A DNA stretch of 64,000 nt from Sinorhizobium kostiense (GTDB taxonomy: Bacteria > Pseudomonadota > Alphaproteobacteria > Rhizobiales > Rhizobiaceae). Below the pieces are notes generated by a model. That model did not search any database and was not told where the DNA came from. It worked only from the letters and a program-made list of their open reading frames with translations. The translations under genes and the position numbers were made by a program. Shown here one piece after another: positions 29,499 through 36,912 of this stretch; the stretch's first letter is position 1, and every line of letters starts with the position of its first letter. The DNA lies in contig NZ_JAGILA010000004.1 in the NCBI RefSeq assembly GCF_017874595.1, forward strand, positions 124,001-188,000, read 5' to 3'.

Positions 29499-29864
29499 AT
29501 GGGACGTAGCTTGCCCAATTCCATCGACGTTTTTGTCGGGCATCGTATTCGGCTCCGTCGCCAGGCGCTGGAGATGAGCGAGGGCGACTTGGCTGCGGCT
29601 TTGGGCGTGGCCGCCGGAGAGATCCGCAAACATGAGAGGGGTGAGGAGCGGGTCTCGGCGGAGCGCCTTGAGAAGATCGCGGAAATTCTCGATGTGCATT
29701 TTTCCTTCTTTTTCGAAGATGTGCCGAATTCAGGCGGAGCGGGATCGGGCGAGATGATCGGGGCAGCGGGGATGGCTTCGAGTTTCCTGTCGCGGCGGAC
29801 GCGGCGGCGTCCGATCCGGAGGGTCGTGCCGGGCCCGCGCGACTGGCGGTTTTCGGATCGCTGA
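29499..29864 (+). CDS. Xre-family helix-turn-helix regulator
   Basis: 121 residues with an HTH_3 domain at residues 8-68: VGHRIRLRRQALEMSEGDLAAALGVAAGEIRKHERGEERVSAERLEKIAEIL, typical of Xre/Cro. The C-terminal tail is basic (SRRTRRRPIRRVVPGPRDW). GGGAG precedes the ATG. It is the first gene of a tight four-gene run: the SARP-like gene begins 8 bases after its stop, so it probably autoregulates or tunes the YcaO cassette. The 264 bases upstream (29235-29498) contain no gene and should carry the promoter. Confidence 0.85.
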   Translation: MGRSLPNSIDVFVGHRIRLRRQALEMSEGDLAAALGVAAGEIRKHERGEERVSAERLEKIAEILDVHFSFFFEDVPNSGGAGSGEMIGAAGMASSFLSRRTRRRPIRRVVPGPRDWRFSDR

Positions 29865-29871
29865 GGTTTCT

Positions 29872-31692
29872 GTGGCAGGGGGCAACTATCATCTTCAGAC
29901 TTTCGGGGAGTTGCGGCTGGTCGATACCAGCGGCGCGGTCGTCGCCTGCCCGGAGCGCGGCCTGCTGATCCTTGTCTTTCTTGCCGCATCGGAACGGAAG
30001 GTCGTCTCCCGCGAAAAACTGGCGGCTCTGATCTGGCCCGACCGGGAAAAGAGTGTTGCCTTCAACAACCTGCGCTCGACGCTCCGGCGCATGCGGCACC
30101 TGGCGAGCGGCGACGGGCCTGTCCTTTCGGCGACGGAAGCAGAGGTGGCGCTCGGCCCCATCTCCTCAGACCTCGCCGATTTCGAGGCGCCAAACGGATC
30201 GGAGGAGAGCTTCCGCAAGGCGCTTTCGCTCTGGCGGGAAACCTTTCTCGCTTTCGCGGACCTGCCGCCGGGGCGTTATGCGGAGTGGGTGGCGGAGAAG
30301 CGGCGCACCTTTACGGACCGGTTGCGGAACGCGCTGATTGAAGGCGAAGGGCGGTTTTCCGATCGGGCGACGCCGCGCACGGGGTGCATGCATCTGCTCG
30401 AGCTCGACCCGGCCGATACGGCGATCCTCGAAATTTTGGAGCGCGCCAGCCGCGGCCCGTTGCTGGAGGTCGCCTCGTCCAAGGCATTGCTGCCGCCCGT
30501 TCCATCTGTCCGGGAGACGCCGGTGGGTGGCAGCCCGCTGGAAATAGCCCCGGTGCCGCGGGTCGCGCTGCTTCCGCCCGCCGCCTTCGGCAGCGACCCC
30601 ATGCTTCATGCCGTCAGCGCGGCGGTGATCGAGGACATCACCATTGGGCTCTGTTCGCTACGCTCGATGTCCGTCGTCGCACCCTATACCGCCGAGCGCA
30701 TTCGCGAGGCGGCGGACAAGGCCGCTTTTCTCGAGAAGCACGACGTCACCTATGCGCTCGATTGCCGAATGTCGGATCAGGGCCTTTTCACCCAGCTCAT
30801 CTTCCTGCCTTCGGATCAGATCGTCTGGGCGGGACGCTTTCCGATATCGCCGGTCGGCCTCCTGAAGCAGCGCGAGCAGATCGCCTATCATATCGCCCGG
30901 GCGGTCACGCATCGGGTCGAGACCGGGCAGGCGGAGCATCTGGATTATCTGGCGCATCCGGAGGCCTATTACGCCTATCTCGGGGGTCTGAGGCATCTTT
31001 CTGGCCTCGGCCTGCCGGAAGTTCGCCGGGCGCGCAACGACTTCCGCGAGGCGCTGAGGCACAAGAAGGATTTTGCGCCGGCGCTGAGCGGCATGGCTCG
31101 CACCTATGTGAATGAATGGCTTCTGACGGCACGTGCCGATGAGGAGCTTCTGTCGACCGCGGAGCGGCACGCGAAGTCTGCGATCGGGAGCAATGATGCG
31201 CTTTCCGCCGCCCATCGGGAAGTGGGTGTCGTCAAGCTCTATCGGGGCGATCTGGATGAGAGCCTGTTTTCGTTGGAGCAGGCCGAGCAGTTGAGCCCGC
31301 ATTATGCCGACGTACTCTATAGCCATGCCGACACGCTTGTGCACGCTTCCCGTCCGGCAGAAGCGCTGGACAAGCTCGAGAGAGCGCTTTCGCTCAATCC
31401 TCTGGCGCCGGACGCCTATCTCTGGAGTGCCGCGGGTGCGAGCTACTTCCTCGGGCAATACGAAGAGTGCATCGACTTTGTTCAAAGGATGAAGGACAAG
31501 TCGCCGGCAGACAGGATCGTCGCTGCGAGTTGGGCGATGCTCGGTGACCGGAGGAGGGCGCGCCAGCACAGGATGCGGGCATCGAAGGCGAATCCGACCT
31601 TCGACGTCGACAGATGGCTTGCCGTCATTCCGTTCAGGGAGCAGTGGCAGAAGGACCTCTACCGCGAGGGATTGAAGAAAGCGGGTTTTTGA
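29872..31692 (+). CDS. SARP-like regulator with bacterial transcriptional activator (BTAD) and TPR domains
   Basis: 606 residues from a GTG at 29872. The N-terminal ~90 residues are a winged-helix DNA-binding domain (YHLQTFGELRLVDTSGAVV, LAALIWPDREKSVAFNNLRSTLRRMRH). A BTAD-like helical region follows, then a middle domain (VPRVALLPPAAFGSDPM) resembling the adenylyl-cyclase-associated or TolB-like segment of such regulators, and C-terminal TPR repeats (AHREVGVVKLYRGDLDESLFSLEQAEQLSPHY, DALDKLERALSLNPLAPDAY-like). SARP proteins usually activate biosynthetic clusters by binding direct repeats spaced about 11 bp. Its position before a YcaO enzyme suggests cluster-specific control. Confidence 0.82.
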   Translation: MAGGNYHLQTFGELRLVDTSGAVVACPERGLLILVFLAASERKVVSREKLAALIWPDREKSVAFNNLRSTLRRMRHLASGDGPVLSATEAEVALGPISSDLADFEAPNGSEESFRKALSLWRETFLAFADLPPGRYAEWVAEKRRTFTDRLRNALIEGEGRFSDRATPRTGCMHLLELDPADTAILEILERASRGPLLEVASSKALLPPVPSVRETPVGGSPLEIAPVPRVALLPPAAFGSDPMLHAVSAAVIEDITIGLCSLRSMSVVAPYTAERIREAADKAAFLEKHDVTYALDCRMSDQGLFTQLIFLPSDQIVWAGRFPISPVGLLKQREQIAYHIARAVTHRVETGQAEHLDYLAHPEAYYAYLGGLRHLSGLGLPEVRRARNDFREALRHKKDFAPALSGMARTYVNEWLLTARADEELLSTAERHAKSAIGSNDALSAAHREVGVVKLYRGDLDESLFSLEQAEQLSPHYADVLYSHADTLVHASRPAEALDKLERALSLNPLAPDAYLWSAAGASYFLGQYEECIDFVQRMKDKSPADRIVAASWAMLGDRRRARQHRMRASKANPTFDVDRWLAVIPFREQWQKDLYREGLKKAGF

Positions 31693-31710
31693 CCGATGGA
31701 AGGAAGAAAT

Positions 31711-31926
31711 ATGGCTTCTGTTGTTGTGATCGGTATTCCCGGCGAGCCGGGCCTGTGGGTAGCAGATCTCGGAAATGGCACGGTAAAGCCGCTTGAATCG
31801 ACGACGGGTGACCTCGCCACCGTGAACGCGTTGCGCAAGCCGGGCAGCGCCTTCGTCAAGAATGTCGATCTCGCGATCGCGGTATCTTCAGTCGAGAGGG
31901 TGTTTGCCGGTCACGTGGACTCGTGA
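31711..31926 (+). CDS. 71-residue protein preceding YcaO (unrecognised; candidate substrate or partner)
   Basis: 71 residues from the ATG at 31711, which has GGAAGGAAG five bases upstream (an in-frame ATG at 31696 has none). It reads MASVVVIGIPGEPGLWVADLGN, then a Thr/Ser-rich turn (LESTTGDLATVNALRKPGS) and a second hydrophobic strand (VDLAIAVSSVERVFAGH). It has no cysteine, and Ser/Thr are scattered. Its stop overlaps the YcaO start (GTGA), so the two are translationally coupled. It could be a RiPP precursor, a recognition-element partner, or a small beta-rich accessory; its globular look argues against a classic leader-core precursor. Confidence 0.7.
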   Translation: MASVVVIGIPGEPGLWVADLGNGTVKPLESTTGDLATVNALRKPGSAFVKNVDLAIAVSSVERVFAGHVDS

Positions 31927-33137
31927 CCGGCATCGACGTCCAGGAACGGCTGAACTCGGGCAATAGCTATTCCGACCGGGTACGTCCCCCGGAAGAAACC
32001 TTCGCTCGCGTCCGGCCCTATCTTGCGGTTTTTGGCGTGACGCGCGTCGCCCGGCATACGGGCCTCGACAAGGTCGGAATCCCGGTCTGGTGCGCCTATA
32101 CGCCGAATTCCCGTTCCATCGTCGTTGCGCAGGGCAAAGGCCTGACGGATCCGGAGGCGCGCATATCCGCCGTCATGGAAGCGCTGGAGCGCGCGGTTGC
32201 CAGCGACCCGGCGGTCGAAACAGTAGTGGCGGCGGCCGATGATCTCAGCGCCTCAGTGTTGGCCGTCGATCCGCTCGACGCGCTGATCGCCGCGGGGCAG
32301 GGGGATATCCGCCGAAACGAGAGGGTCGAATGGGTTCGCGGCACCGATCTTGTCTCCGGCGGCAACGTGTTCGTGCCGCTCGATGCAGCTCTTCTCGACC
32401 GCACGCGGCCCTCGCGTTTCTGGATGTCCTCCGACGGGCTTGCATCGGGCAATGTCCGGGGGGAGGCAATCCTGCACGGCCTTTTGGAGCGGGTCGAGCG
32501 CGACGCGCATGTTCTTTGGCAGGTGTCCGGTCCCGAGGCCCGCCTTCGGCAATGTATTGCCCCAGAGGCGCTCGGCGATCCGGAGCTCGACTCGCTCGTC
32601 GGCCGCATTCGCCATGCGGAGCTTGACCTGCGGCTCTTCGATATCACCAGCGACATCGCCATTCCCTGCTTCCTGGCGTTTCTCGGGCCGCGCGGCGCGG
32701 CGACCGCCAGGGACTTGCGCTATGTGGAGGTGACGAGCGGTTGCGGCGCGCACCCGTCCGCCATCCGCGCCGCCATCCGGGCAGTCACCGAGGCGGCGCA
32801 GTCGCGACTCACCTATATCAGCGGCGCCCGCGACGACGTCTATCCCGAGGCCTTCGATCGGGCGCTGCCGGAATCGACGCGGCGCGCATTTCTCGCAGTG
32901 CCTCGGGCGGAGGCGATTCAGCCTCCAGGCATCGGCGGCCGCGTCGATACGCTGCTGCGCCACGTCATTGATCGGCTGAAGGGTGTGGGTGTGGGGCGGG
33001 TGATCGCCGTGCCTCTTTCTTCCGACGACTTGCCCTTTTCCGTCGTCAAGGTCTTCGCCCCGGCGCTCGAGCATCCGGAGGGCGAACGTGCCCGCCGTTT
33101 CGGAGTCCGGGCCTTGTCGAAGGCGATTGCATCGTGA
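31923..33137 (+). CDS. YcaO-family ATP-dependent peptide/protein-modifying enzyme
   Basis: 404 residues from the GTG inside the GTGA overlap. Two YcaO ATP-binding regions are plain: GKGLTDPEARISAVMEALERA at residues 71-91 and HGLLERVERDAHVLWQ near residue 185. There is also a C-terminal LPFSVVKVFAPALEHPEG segment. YcaO enzymes activate a backbone amide with ATP to make azolines, thioamides or amidines. The C-terminus ends RALSKAIAS and lacks the PxPxP end of azoline-forming members, and no TfuA, dehydrogenase or peptidase lies beside it, so the reaction type is open. Confidence 0.88.
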   Translation: MTGIDVQERLNSGNSYSDRVRPPEETFARVRPYLAVFGVTRVARHTGLDKVGIPVWCAYTPNSRSIVVAQGKGLTDPEARISAVMEALERAVASDPAVETVVAAADDLSASVLAVDPLDALIAAGQGDIRRNERVEWVRGTDLVSGGNVFVPLDAALLDRTRPSRFWMSSDGLASGNVRGEAILHGLLERVERDAHVLWQVSGPEARLRQCIAPEALGDPELDSLVGRIRHAELDLRLFDITSDIAIPCFLAFLGPRGAATARDLRYVEVTSGCGAHPSAIRAAIRAVTEAAQSRLTYISGARDDVYPEAFDRALPESTRRAFLAVPRAEAIQPPGIGGRVDTLLRHVIDRLKGVGVGRVIAVPLSSDDLPFSVVKVFAPALEHPEGERARRFGVRALSKAIAS

Positions 33138-33149
33138 GGGGCGGGCGCA

Positions 33150-33252
33150 AGACCCCCTCCAACCCTCCCCACGAGGGGGAGGTGGCTACGGCCCCGCCGC
33201 AATCTTCCAATTTCGACCGGTCCACCGCCGCTGGAGCGGAGGACGGGCAGGG
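33150..33252. repeat. intergenic mosaic repeat after the YcaO gene
   Basis: It carries CCCCCTCCAACCCTCCCC with ACGAGGGGGAGG, then CGGTCCACCGCC, GGAGCGGAGGACGGGC and GGGCGGATGAG. These modules match those at 8.9 kb and 36.8 kb (CCGGTCCACC..GGAGGACGGGCAGGCGG). Non-coding. Confidence 0.65.
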
Positions 33253-33285
33253 CGGATGAGAGCTATCACAGTTTGCGAAGGTGAT

Positions 33286-33325
33286 GCGTTATACAACGCT
33301 TACGTGTGCAACGCTTGTGCAACGC
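33286..33325. promoter_or_regulatory. 11-bp phased direct repeats, candidate SARP operator
   Basis: TGTGCAACGC occurs exactly at 33305-33314 and 33316-33325, an 11-bp period (one helical turn). A degenerate copy TATACAACGC lies at 33290-33299, and GCGTT-ATAC-AACGC (33286-33299) is a small inverted repeat. SARP regulators classically bind direct repeats with this period. It lies 60 bases before the 72-residue gene's start codon. Binding by the encoded SARP-like protein is an inference. Confidence 0.5.
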
Positions 33326-33384
33326 GCAATATCGCAGAATTCGAATATAGTCGGACCGAGGGCAACGCTGGAAAGGGGGTTCAA

Positions 33385-33603
33385 ATGACGCACTCTGTCT
33401 CGTCTTTGGCCGATTACGATTCGGAACTTGCGAGCATTGCGAGGATGCTGACGCACATCCGCGACAGCGCTCGCGCGCTCGATGCGCAGGCTTTGGAATA
33501 TTGCGTCGATCTGGCGCTGCAGGCGGTCGCCAATGAAATACGGGACCGGCGCGACACCGTAACCGGGGCGGACCTCGACTTCGCGCCGCGAGTGCTGCAG
33601 TAG
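33385..33603 (+). CDS. 72-residue helical protein, unrecognised
   Basis: 72 residues from the ATG at 33385, with AAAGGGGG six bases upstream. It is predicted helical and acidic-amphipathic: MTHSVSSLADYDSELASIAR, MLTHIRDSARALDAQALEY, then a single Cys and VDLALQAVANEIRDRRDTVTG. No family is recognised. It is separated from the YcaO gene by a repeat element and has its own upstream region with phased direct repeats. It may be a target of the SARP-like regulator. It has no leader-core peptide look. Confidence 0.65.
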   Translation: MTHSVSSLADYDSELASIARMLTHIRDSARALDAQALEYCVDLALQAVANEIRDRRDTVTGADLDFAPRVLQ

Positions 33604-33609
33604 GGGGGT

Positions 33610-34404
33610 CTATCGATCGAGCTCCGGGTAGATCCTGTCAAGGAAGCCCGGCCTGAGCCTTTCGCCGATCATGCAGTCGGCCGCAGCATGTGCAGCAGCA
33701 GGGGTGGCAGCCGGTTCGGGCGTCAGCCCGCTCACCTCGAGAACCAGCTTCTGGCGGATCGCGATCGCGAAATCCTCCGGCTCGTGCACCGGAAGCACGA
33801 AGGAGCCGGGCCCGCCGATCACGCATGCCGTATAATATTCGTCCAAAGGCCCGGTCGAAAAGGATGGCCGGATCATGATGGCGAGCCCATTGATGACGAT
33901 GCCCCGCGCAAGAGCCGCATCACGGGCCGGGGGTACCGGCGGCCCCGTATTGTTCGGCCCGTCGCCGGAAATGTCGAGAACGCGCCTCGTGCCTGAGAAG
34001 GCGTTCGACTCGATCAGGTTGGTGCCGAAGAGAATCGCGTTCGAGAGCGAGGTCCCGCGCCGTGGGCCGATCGGCCTCGCCTCAATCAGCGAGGCAAAGG
34101 CGTCGGCGTCTTTGGCATTTTCTATGACCTGCCAGCCGACGAGGGAGGCCTCGTTGACGAGGCCCGCCCACTCGAAATAGCCGATGGCGATACGCCCGAG
34201 GAAACCGCCCTCAATCGCATTGATGAAGTCCGGATGCCGCAACGCCTGGACATAGCCGGAGCGTTGCACCCGAGCCTCCTCCATGTCCATGGAGCCGGAG
34301 ACATCGACCGCCAGCAGCAACTCCACATCGACATCCGGGGGCGCTGCCGCCGTTTGCATCGGGCTGCTGCCAAGAGACAGGATCAATGCCAGAATGCTCC
34401 ACAT
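33610..34404 (-). CDS. DUF1194 protein with von Willebrand A-like fold, exported
   Basis: 264 residues from the ATG at 34404; a TTG at 34416 would add four residues. It has a signal peptide (MWSILALILSLGSSPMQTAAAP). The DUF1194 domain carries the MIDAS motif DVSGSMDMEEARVQRSG, the GRIAIGYFEWAG segment, GTSLSNAILFG and RRVLDISGDGPNN. Such domains bind a metal ion and mediate protein interactions; no partner is visible here. The C-terminal tail is Ala-rich with one Cys (AAADCMIG). It is convergent with the 72-residue gene, only 6 bases apart, and divergent from the glucoamylase gene. Confidence 0.87.
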   Translation of the reverse strand: MWSILALILSLGSSPMQTAAAPPDVDVELLLAVDVSGSMDMEEARVQRSGYVQALRHPDFINAIEGGFLGRIAIGYFEWAGLVNEASLVGWQVIENAKDADAFASLIEARPIGPRRGTSLSNAILFGTNLIESNAFSGTRRVLDISGDGPNNTGPPVPPARDAALARGIVINGLAIMIRPSFSTGPLDEYYTACVIGGPGSFVLPVHEPEDFAIAIRQKLVLEVSGLTPEPAATPAAAHAAADCMIGERLRPGFLDRIYPELDR

Positions 34405-34571
34405 CGCATCTGCCAATCACAGCTCTGCGGTCGGACGCTTCGGCTTCCAACCGGCTCCACAAAGGAACCTTATCACAGGATCGCAAATCGGCGACTGTTG
34501 CGGTAAGCCGCTGCTACAATAATTGTTGATCGCCGCGTCAAGAATGCGGTCTTTGGACGAGGGCCGTCGAG

Positions 34572-35882
34572 ATGCTGCAGATTCCGCCATTGAGCGATCT
34601 GGCCAGGATCGACCGGCTGCAGCGCGCGGCCTTCGATTATTTTCTCCTCCATTCTGACGTTCGGACCGGGCTTGTCGCCGATACGGCGCGAGCCGGCTCG
34701 CCGGCAAGCATCGCGGCCACGGGTTTCGGGCTCAGTTGCTATCCCGTGGCGGTAGAGCGCGGCTGGATTGGCCGGGCGGATGCCGTGCGGCGGGTCTTGA
34801 CCGCCCTGCGATTCCTCGATGGTAGCCGTCAGGCGAGCGATGCAGGCGCAACGGGATATCGCGGCTTCTATTATCACTTCCTGGACATGCGGACGGGCGA
34901 ACGCGCCTGGAACAGCGAAGTCTCGACCATCGACAGCGCGTTGCTCTTCGCCGGCGTCCTGACGGCTGCCGTTTATTTCAGCGGACGCCATGCCGCGGAA
35001 GCGGAAATTCGAGCGCTTGCCGAGCGGCTCCATGCGCGGGCGGATTGGCCCTGGGCGCTCAATCGCGGCGATGCGGTCACGATGGGATGGCGCCCGCCCG
35101 GGCGTTTCCTGAAGCACCGATGGCACGGTTACAGCGAGGCATTGCTCATCTATGTGCTGGCGCTCGGCTCGCCCACCCATCCCGTTGCGCCTGAGAGCTA
35201 TCACGCCTTTGCCGCGGCGCATGAATGGCTGACGATCGGTGGGAACCGGCACCTCCATGCCGGCCCGCTATTCATCCATCTCTTCCCGCATGCATGGATC
35301 GATTTCCGCGCCATCCGCGACAGCGGCATGCGGGAGGCGGCAAGCGACTATTTCGAAAACACGCGCCGGGCGATCACGCTCCAGCGTGCGCATGCGCAAG
35401 CGAACCCGCACGGTTTTTATGGTTATTGCCGCGATCTTTGGGGATTGAGCGCCTGTCATGCACCGAGAGGCCGGCTGAAGCTTCGCGACGGCCGCTGGCA
35501 GAAGCTGCTCGGCTATGCGGCGCGCGGCGCGCCCTATGGCGCCGACGACGGCACGCTCGTTCCCTGGGCGGCACTTGCCGGCCTGCCTTTCGAGCCGGAG
35601 GCCTGCCTGACCAGCCTCTTCCATCTCCTGTCGCGCTATCCGGCGCTGCTTCGTGATGGGCGCTTTCCCGGCGGCTTCAATCCGAGCCTGCCGGGCGAAG
35701 GTCGCGAAGGCTGGGTGGACGATCGCATCGTCGGGCTTGACCAGGGGCTCACGGTCATGATGATCGAGAACTGGCGAAGCGGCTTGCTTTGGGAGCTAAC
35801 CCGCGGCATTCCGGCGGTCAGGCGTGGGCTTGAAAGGGCGGGCTTCACCGGCGGCTGGCTGTCGCCGCAATTTTCCAGTTGA
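34572..35882 (+). CDS. glucoamylase-family protein (glycoamylase-like domain)
   Basis: 436 residues. LQRAAFDYFLLHSDVRTGLVADT, SIAATGFGLSCYPVAVERGWI and FYYHFLDMRTGERAWNSEVSTIDSALLFAGVL are the signature of the glucoamylase family seen in cyclic beta-glucan synthesis proteins and stand-alone hydrolases. The (alpha/alpha)6 barrel layout continues to SLPGEGREGWVDDRIVGLDQGLTVMMIENWRSG. There is no signal peptide, so it would act in the cytoplasm on a glucan or glycosylated substrate. The reaction is not established. The FhuF-like gene begins 48 bases after its stop, so they form an unusual two-gene unit. Confidence 0.85.
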   Translation: MLQIPPLSDLARIDRLQRAAFDYFLLHSDVRTGLVADTARAGSPASIAATGFGLSCYPVAVERGWIGRADAVRRVLTALRFLDGSRQASDAGATGYRGFYYHFLDMRTGERAWNSEVSTIDSALLFAGVLTAAVYFSGRHAAEAEIRALAERLHARADWPWALNRGDAVTMGWRPPGRFLKHRWHGYSEALLIYVLALGSPTHPVAPESYHAFAAAHEWLTIGGNRHLHAGPLFIHLFPHAWIDFRAIRDSGMREAASDYFENTRRAITLQRAHAQANPHGFYGYCRDLWGLSACHAPRGRLKLRDGRWQKLLGYAARGAPYGADDGTLVPWAALAGLPFEPEACLTSLFHLLSRYPALLRDGRFPGGFNPSLPGEGREGWVDDRIVGLDQGLTVMMIENWRSGLLWELTRGIPAVRRGLERAGFTGGWLSPQFSS

Positions 35883-35930
35883 TGGCGAGGGATGAACCAG
35901 GTGCAGCAGAGGCAGGAGGCCGGTGGCGCA

Positions 35931-36776
35931 ATGAAGAATGCTGGCGCCGCGGCGGTCGAATGGCTCGCGGCCGCATTTCCGGATATCGCGTGCTCGATTG
36001 CCGCGCCGCGAGAGGCGTTTGGGTCGCCGGCCGACTTCTGGGCGGAGGCCTCCATGGATGTCGAAAGCTGCCTCGCCTACCAGGATCGCTTTGCCTCCGG
36101 CATGGACGACAAGATCCGGGCGGCGCACCTGATCGCCTTCTACAGCCATCAGCTCTGCCTCGCGGCAGGCGCGATCTATCTTGCCAGCGGGGCCGTTCCG
36201 GCAGTTTCCGGGTTGCGCTTCGAGCGTTACGTGCGCAGCGACGGCGGGCGGGAAGTCGAGGCAGGCCGCTTCCACTTCCTGGTTGAGGTGCCGACTGCAG
36301 ACGCCGTCGCAGGCGAGGAGAGGGGGCGACGGTTTCACGACGCTTTCGTCAGGCACATGAAGCCGATCATCGCGCTTCTCAGGCGCCGCTGCGGTCTTTC
36401 TGCCCGGGCGCAATGGCGGCTTGCGGCTGACGGGCTGGCGGGTGCCTTCCTGGAGATCGGTCGCCGGCGAGATCAGGAGGCGGCGGCGATCGAGCGTGCA
36501 CTCGGGATTGTCAAGCGCGAGGGCTCGCCGCTGTCATCGCCCGAACTGCACTACGAGAAGGTCAATGCGGAAGCGCATGGCGGTGCGCTTGCCCGGACCT
36601 ATCGGATACGCAGCGGCTGTTGTCTCTATTACCGCACGGAAGGCGGTGACTTCTGCGACACCTGCGTGCTGCTGGAACCGGAGGCAAGACGGGAGAGACT
36701 GAGGGCGCATTTGCGCGGGTCGGCCGGGAAGTCGGCTGAGAGCGAGGTGGTGGATTGCCCCTCTCCTCGGGTTTAA
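35931..36776 (+). CDS. FhuF-like [2Fe-2S] siderophore-ferric reductase
   Basis: 281 residues if the ATG at 35931 is used, since AGGAGG lies 11 bases before it; an in-frame ATG at 35892 has no good site. The FhuF-like pattern is seen: a helical N-terminal half, then C-terminal cysteines CCLYYRTEGGDFCDTC (CC-x10-C-x2-C) that would hold the [2Fe-2S] cluster. Family members reduce ferric siderophores in the cytoplasm to release iron. The last ~8 residues (DCPSPRV) and the stop codon are encoded inside a dispersed repeat element, so the C-terminal tail is not conserved sequence. It follows the glucoamylase gene. Confidence 0.78.
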   Translation: MKNAGAAAVEWLAAAFPDIACSIAAPREAFGSPADFWAEASMDVESCLAYQDRFASGMDDKIRAAHLIAFYSHQLCLAAGAIYLASGAVPAVSGLRFERYVRSDGGREVEAGRFHFLVEVPTADAVAGEERGRRFHDAFVRHMKPIIALLRRRCGLSARAQWRLAADGLAGAFLEIGRRRDQEAAAIERALGIVKREGSPLSSPELHYEKVNAEAHGGALARTYRIRSGCCLYYRTEGGDFCDTCVLLEPEARRERLRAHLRGSAGKSAESEVVDCPSPRV

Positions 36777-36893
36777 CCTGGTTTAACCCGAGGACTAGCC
36801 CTCTCCCCGCGGGCGGGGAGAAGGTGCCGGTCCACCCTCCGCGGCTGCAGCGCAGCTGCTGCGGAGGACGGGCAGGCGGACGAGGGGGCAAAA
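36757..36893. repeat. compound intergenic mosaic repeat
   Basis: It begins with CCCCTCTCCTCGGGTTTAA (the end of the FhuF-like gene) and its inverse TTTAACCCGAGG. CCCTCTCCCCGCGGGCGGGGAGAAGG follows, then GGTGCCGGTCCACCCTCCGC..GCGGAGGACGGGCAGG. Modules match 8.9, 33.2, 43.2, 55.9 and 60.2 kb. The first module supplies the stop codon of the upstream gene. Confidence 0.75.
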
Positions 36894-36912
36894 CGAGTTC
36901 GACGAACCCTGG

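Noticed and set aside
33286..33325. lux-box-like quorum-sensing operator
   Set aside because: The elements are direct repeats with 11-bp phasing, not a single 18-20 bp inverted repeat. The SARP interpretation fits better.
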